Shown: positions 6,577-8,310 of the stretch, in pieces
Layout of the letters: each line of letters starts with the position of its first letter
Position numbering within the stretch: position 1 is the first letter of the stretch
Origin: Deltaproteobacteria bacterium
Lineage (GTDB): Bacteria; Desulfobacterota; Desulfomonilia; UBA1062
Assembly (NCBI GenBank): GCA_003643935.1
Contig: QMLJ01000039.1
Location: 1 to 8,310, forward strand
Direction of reading: 5' to 3'
Length of the DNA stretch: 8,310 nt
The notes under the pieces: generated by a model
What the model saw: only the letters and a program-made list of their open reading frames with translations
Told to the model about the DNA's origin: nothing
Database searches by the model: none
Position numbers and translations under genes: made by a program

Positions 6577-8057
6577 CAAGATCTACTGAGCTCTTGGAAC
6601 CTGTCGTGTATTCCTTGTCCGACCATGGAAAAAACAAGGTTAATCCGCCAAGGCCCTTTGAGGCCATAGAACTTGGCGACGTGGACAGGCCTCTTGTCAA
6701 TCACGATCTCCCTGACCTGCCCGACATATCAGAGGTAGAGGTGGTAAGGCATTACACGAGGCTGTCAAGGCTGAACTATGCCATAGACCTGGGTATGTAT
6801 CCCCTTGGCTCGTGTACAATGAAGTACAACCCGAAGATATCCGAGAAGGTTGCCGCAAAGATAGGCAACATACATCCTGGTGATACTGAGGCAATGCAGA
6901 CCATACTTGGCTTGCTTAGTAACCTTGAAGCCCATCTTGAAGAGATATGCGGCATGGATGCATGTACTCTCTGGCCGGCAGCCGGTGCTCATGGCGAGCT
7001 CACAGGCATGATGATAATAAAGAAGGCAATGGTTGAGAGGGGAGAGGACAGGCGCGAAGTGTTAATCCCTGATACAGCACATGGAACAAACCCGGCATCA
7101 TGTACCATAGCAGGATTCAAAGCAGTTAAAGTGCCCTCTGGTGACAAGGGATACCTGGAGGCCTCTACCTTAAGAAAACTTATAAATGAAGACGTGGCAG
7201 CACTAATGATCACCAATCCCAATACCCTTGGTATATTTGAACAAGATATAGCTGAGATATCCGAGCTCCTGCATGAAAACGGCTCGTACCTTTACATGGA
7301 CGGGGCAAACATGAATGCACTTATGGGTATTGCGAGACCAGGGGAAATGGGCGTGGACTGCATGCACCTGAACCTGCACAAGACATTTGCATCGCCTCAT
7401 GGCGGTGGTGGACCCGGGAGTGGGCCGGTGCTCGTCAAGGACGAACTGGCCCCATATCTTCCTATGCCATGGATAGTAAAAGACGAAGAAGAAAGATTTA
7501 GACTGCTTACAAATGCCCCCCAAAGCATAGGAATGATACATTCAGGTCTGGGCAACCTCTCGGTACTCATGAAGACCCTAAGTTACATTTCCAGCCTGGG
7601 AGGGAAAGGAATAAGAGAGGCTGCAGAGGTATCTGTGCTTATAGCCAACTACATGAAGAAATGCCTTAAGGACTCCTATTACCTACCGTATGACACCCCT
7701 ACCCTGCACGAGTTTGTATTGACAGATAAATACCAGAAAGAAAGGGGCGTTACCACGATGGATATTGCAAAGGCCCTTATGGATTTTGGATTTCACCCAC
7801 CCACTGTATATTTCCCATTGGTGGTGACAGGTGCCATGATGATAGAGCCCACAGAAACCGAGCCTTTAGACGAGATAGAACGCTTTATAGATGCCATGAA
7901 GCAGATTGACGAGCTATCTCGGAAAGATCCCGGAGCATTTTCATCCATACCCAGGGCAACACCTGTATCAAGGGTTGACGAGGTGTGGGCAGCCAGGAGA
8001 CTTGTACTTACCTGGGACATGGTGGAATCCATCATGGGAGAACCTCCATCTAAATGA
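6555..8057 (+). CDS. gcvPB: Glycine cleavage system P protein, subunit 2 (PLP-binding)
   Basis: This is the PLP-carrying half of the split glycine decarboxylase, 500 residues from the ATG, normal for the subunit. Key segments are EVVRHYTRLSRLNYAID and GMYPLGSCTMKYNPKI near the N-terminus, LWPAAGAHGELTGMM, PDTAHGTNPASCTIAGF, ITNPNTLGIFE, YMDGANMNALMGIARPG, and the PLP site NLHKTFASPHGGGGPG, in which Lys276 is the expected Schiff-base lysine. The chosen ATG at 6555 has better ribosome-site spacing than the in-frame TTG at 6549, which would add two residues. The gene begins inside gcvPA (22-nt overlap) and its stop overlaps the next start (ATGA at 8054-8057). The N-terminal segment before HYTRL reads SLSDHGKNKVNPP, where many homologues have SxPGRRxxxLP, a modest divergence. 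Confidence 0.97.
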   Translation: MVIRHNVTRSTELLEPVVYSLSDHGKNKVNPPRPFEAIELGDVDRPLVNHDLPDLPDISEVEVVRHYTRLSRLNYAIDLGMYPLGSCTMKYNPKISEKVAAKIGNIHPGDTEAMQTILGLLSNLEAHLEEICGMDACTLWPAAGAHGELTGMMIIKKAMVERGEDRREVLIPDTAHGTNPASCTIAGFKAVKVPSGDKGYLEASTLRKLINEDVAALMITNPNTLGIFEQDIAEISELLHENGSYLYMDGANMNALMGIARPGEMGVDCMHLNLHKTFASPHGGGGPGSGPVLVKDELAPYLPMPWIVKDEEERFRLLTNAPQSIGMIHSGLGNLSVLMKTLSYISSLGGKGIREAAEVSVLIANYMKKCLKDSYYLPYDTPTLHEFVLTDKYQKERGVTTMDIAKALMDFGFHPPTVYFPLVVTGAMMIEPTETEPLDEIERFIDAMKQIDELSRKDPGAFSSIPRATPVSRVDEVWAARRLVLTWDMVESIMGEPPSK

Positions 8058-8310
8058 TTAAAGACAATACAATCGCTGATACCTCTTTGGTGGAAAGGAT
8101 CAAGCAGGGAGACACACGTGCAATGGAGATGATTGTTGAACGTTATTCAAACAAGGTCTACAACCTGGCATATCATCTTACCAGGGATTCCACGGCTGCA
8201 GAGGAAATCATGCAAGATGTCTTTCTTACCGTTCTATCCAAGATACACACATTAAATAACAATGCATACTTTTCCACCTGGCTGTATCGGGTAACCACAA
8301 ATGCGGCATA
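8054..8310 (+). CDS. ECF RNA polymerase sigma factor, N-terminal part (cut by window end)
   Basis: Eighty-five complete codons are visible, open to the window edge. The translation has the region-2 layout of RpoE-like ECF sigma-70 factors: LVERIKQGDTRAMEMIVERY then KVYNLAYHLT (region 2.1), AEEIMQDVFLTVLSKI (residues about 52-67, region 2.2, core-RNA-polymerase contact), and AYFSTWLYRVTTNAA at the end of the window (regions 2.3/2.4, -10 element recognition). Region 4, which reads the -35 element, lies beyond the window. The ATG at 8054 overlaps the gcvPB stop by 4 nt. Only a distant GGAG (13 nt) precedes it, so translation may depend on coupling to gcvPB. A downstream anti-sigma gene is common for this family but not visible here. 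The subgroup and stimulus cannot be assigned. Confidence 0.93.
   Translation, partial: MIKDNTIADTSLVERIKQGDTRAMEMIVERYSNKVYNLAYHLTRDSTAAEEIMQDVFLTVLSKIHTLNNNAYFSTWLYRVTTNAA

Overview
This window reads as bacterial chromosome from an anaerobe-type, folate-using bacterium. It holds the 3' four-fifths of a type-A RNase P RNA gene followed by one long, tightly packed, same-strand gene train. The train is an uncharacterised 353-residue protein, folD, metV-like, metF-like, gcvT, gcvH, gcvPA, gcvPB, and the first 85 codons of an ECF sigma factor. Nothing convincing is encoded on the minus strand.

Region by region: positions 1 to about 317 are rnpB, with its 5' end outside the window. A gap of about 24 bases with no visible terminator leads to an unrecognised soluble protein (342-1403). 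From 1430 to 8057 comes a complete one-carbon/glycine module. FolD interconverts methylene-, methenyl- and formyl-tetrahydrofolate. The MetV/MetF pair would interconvert methylene- and methyl-tetrahydrofolate. The T, H and split P proteins of the glycine cleavage system interconvert glycine with CO2, ammonia and methylene-tetrahydrofolate. All three enzyme systems meet at 5,10-methylene-tetrahydrofolate, so the operon is a hub joining glycine, the methyl branch of the Wood-Ljungdahl pathway and formyl-folate. It could run as glycine catabolism, as methyl supply, or as glycine synthesis (reductive glycine pathway); sequence alone cannot give the direction. The L protein (lipoamide dehydrogenase), formate-THF ligase and any dedicated electron-donor subunit for MetVF are not in the window.

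Junctions are very tight: 26 nt, then overlaps of 4, 8 and 1 nt, a gap of 18 nt, a direct abutment, and overlaps of 22 and 4 nt. This supports polycistronic transcription and translational coupling, extending into the ECF sigma gene. Two starts need correction from the longest open frame: FolD most likely starts at a TTG at 1430 behind a perfect AGGAGG, and GcvPB at the ATG at 6555.

Taxonomy is uncertain. The separate MetV protein, the split P protein, heavy use of AGG/AGA for arginine and ATA for isoleucine, and moderate GC are compatible with an anaerobic Desulfobacterota- or Nitrospirota-like lineage, but this is inference. I see no mobile elements, CRISPR arrays, tRNAs or riboswitches. 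The genuinely undescribed item is the 353-residue protein between rnpB and folD.
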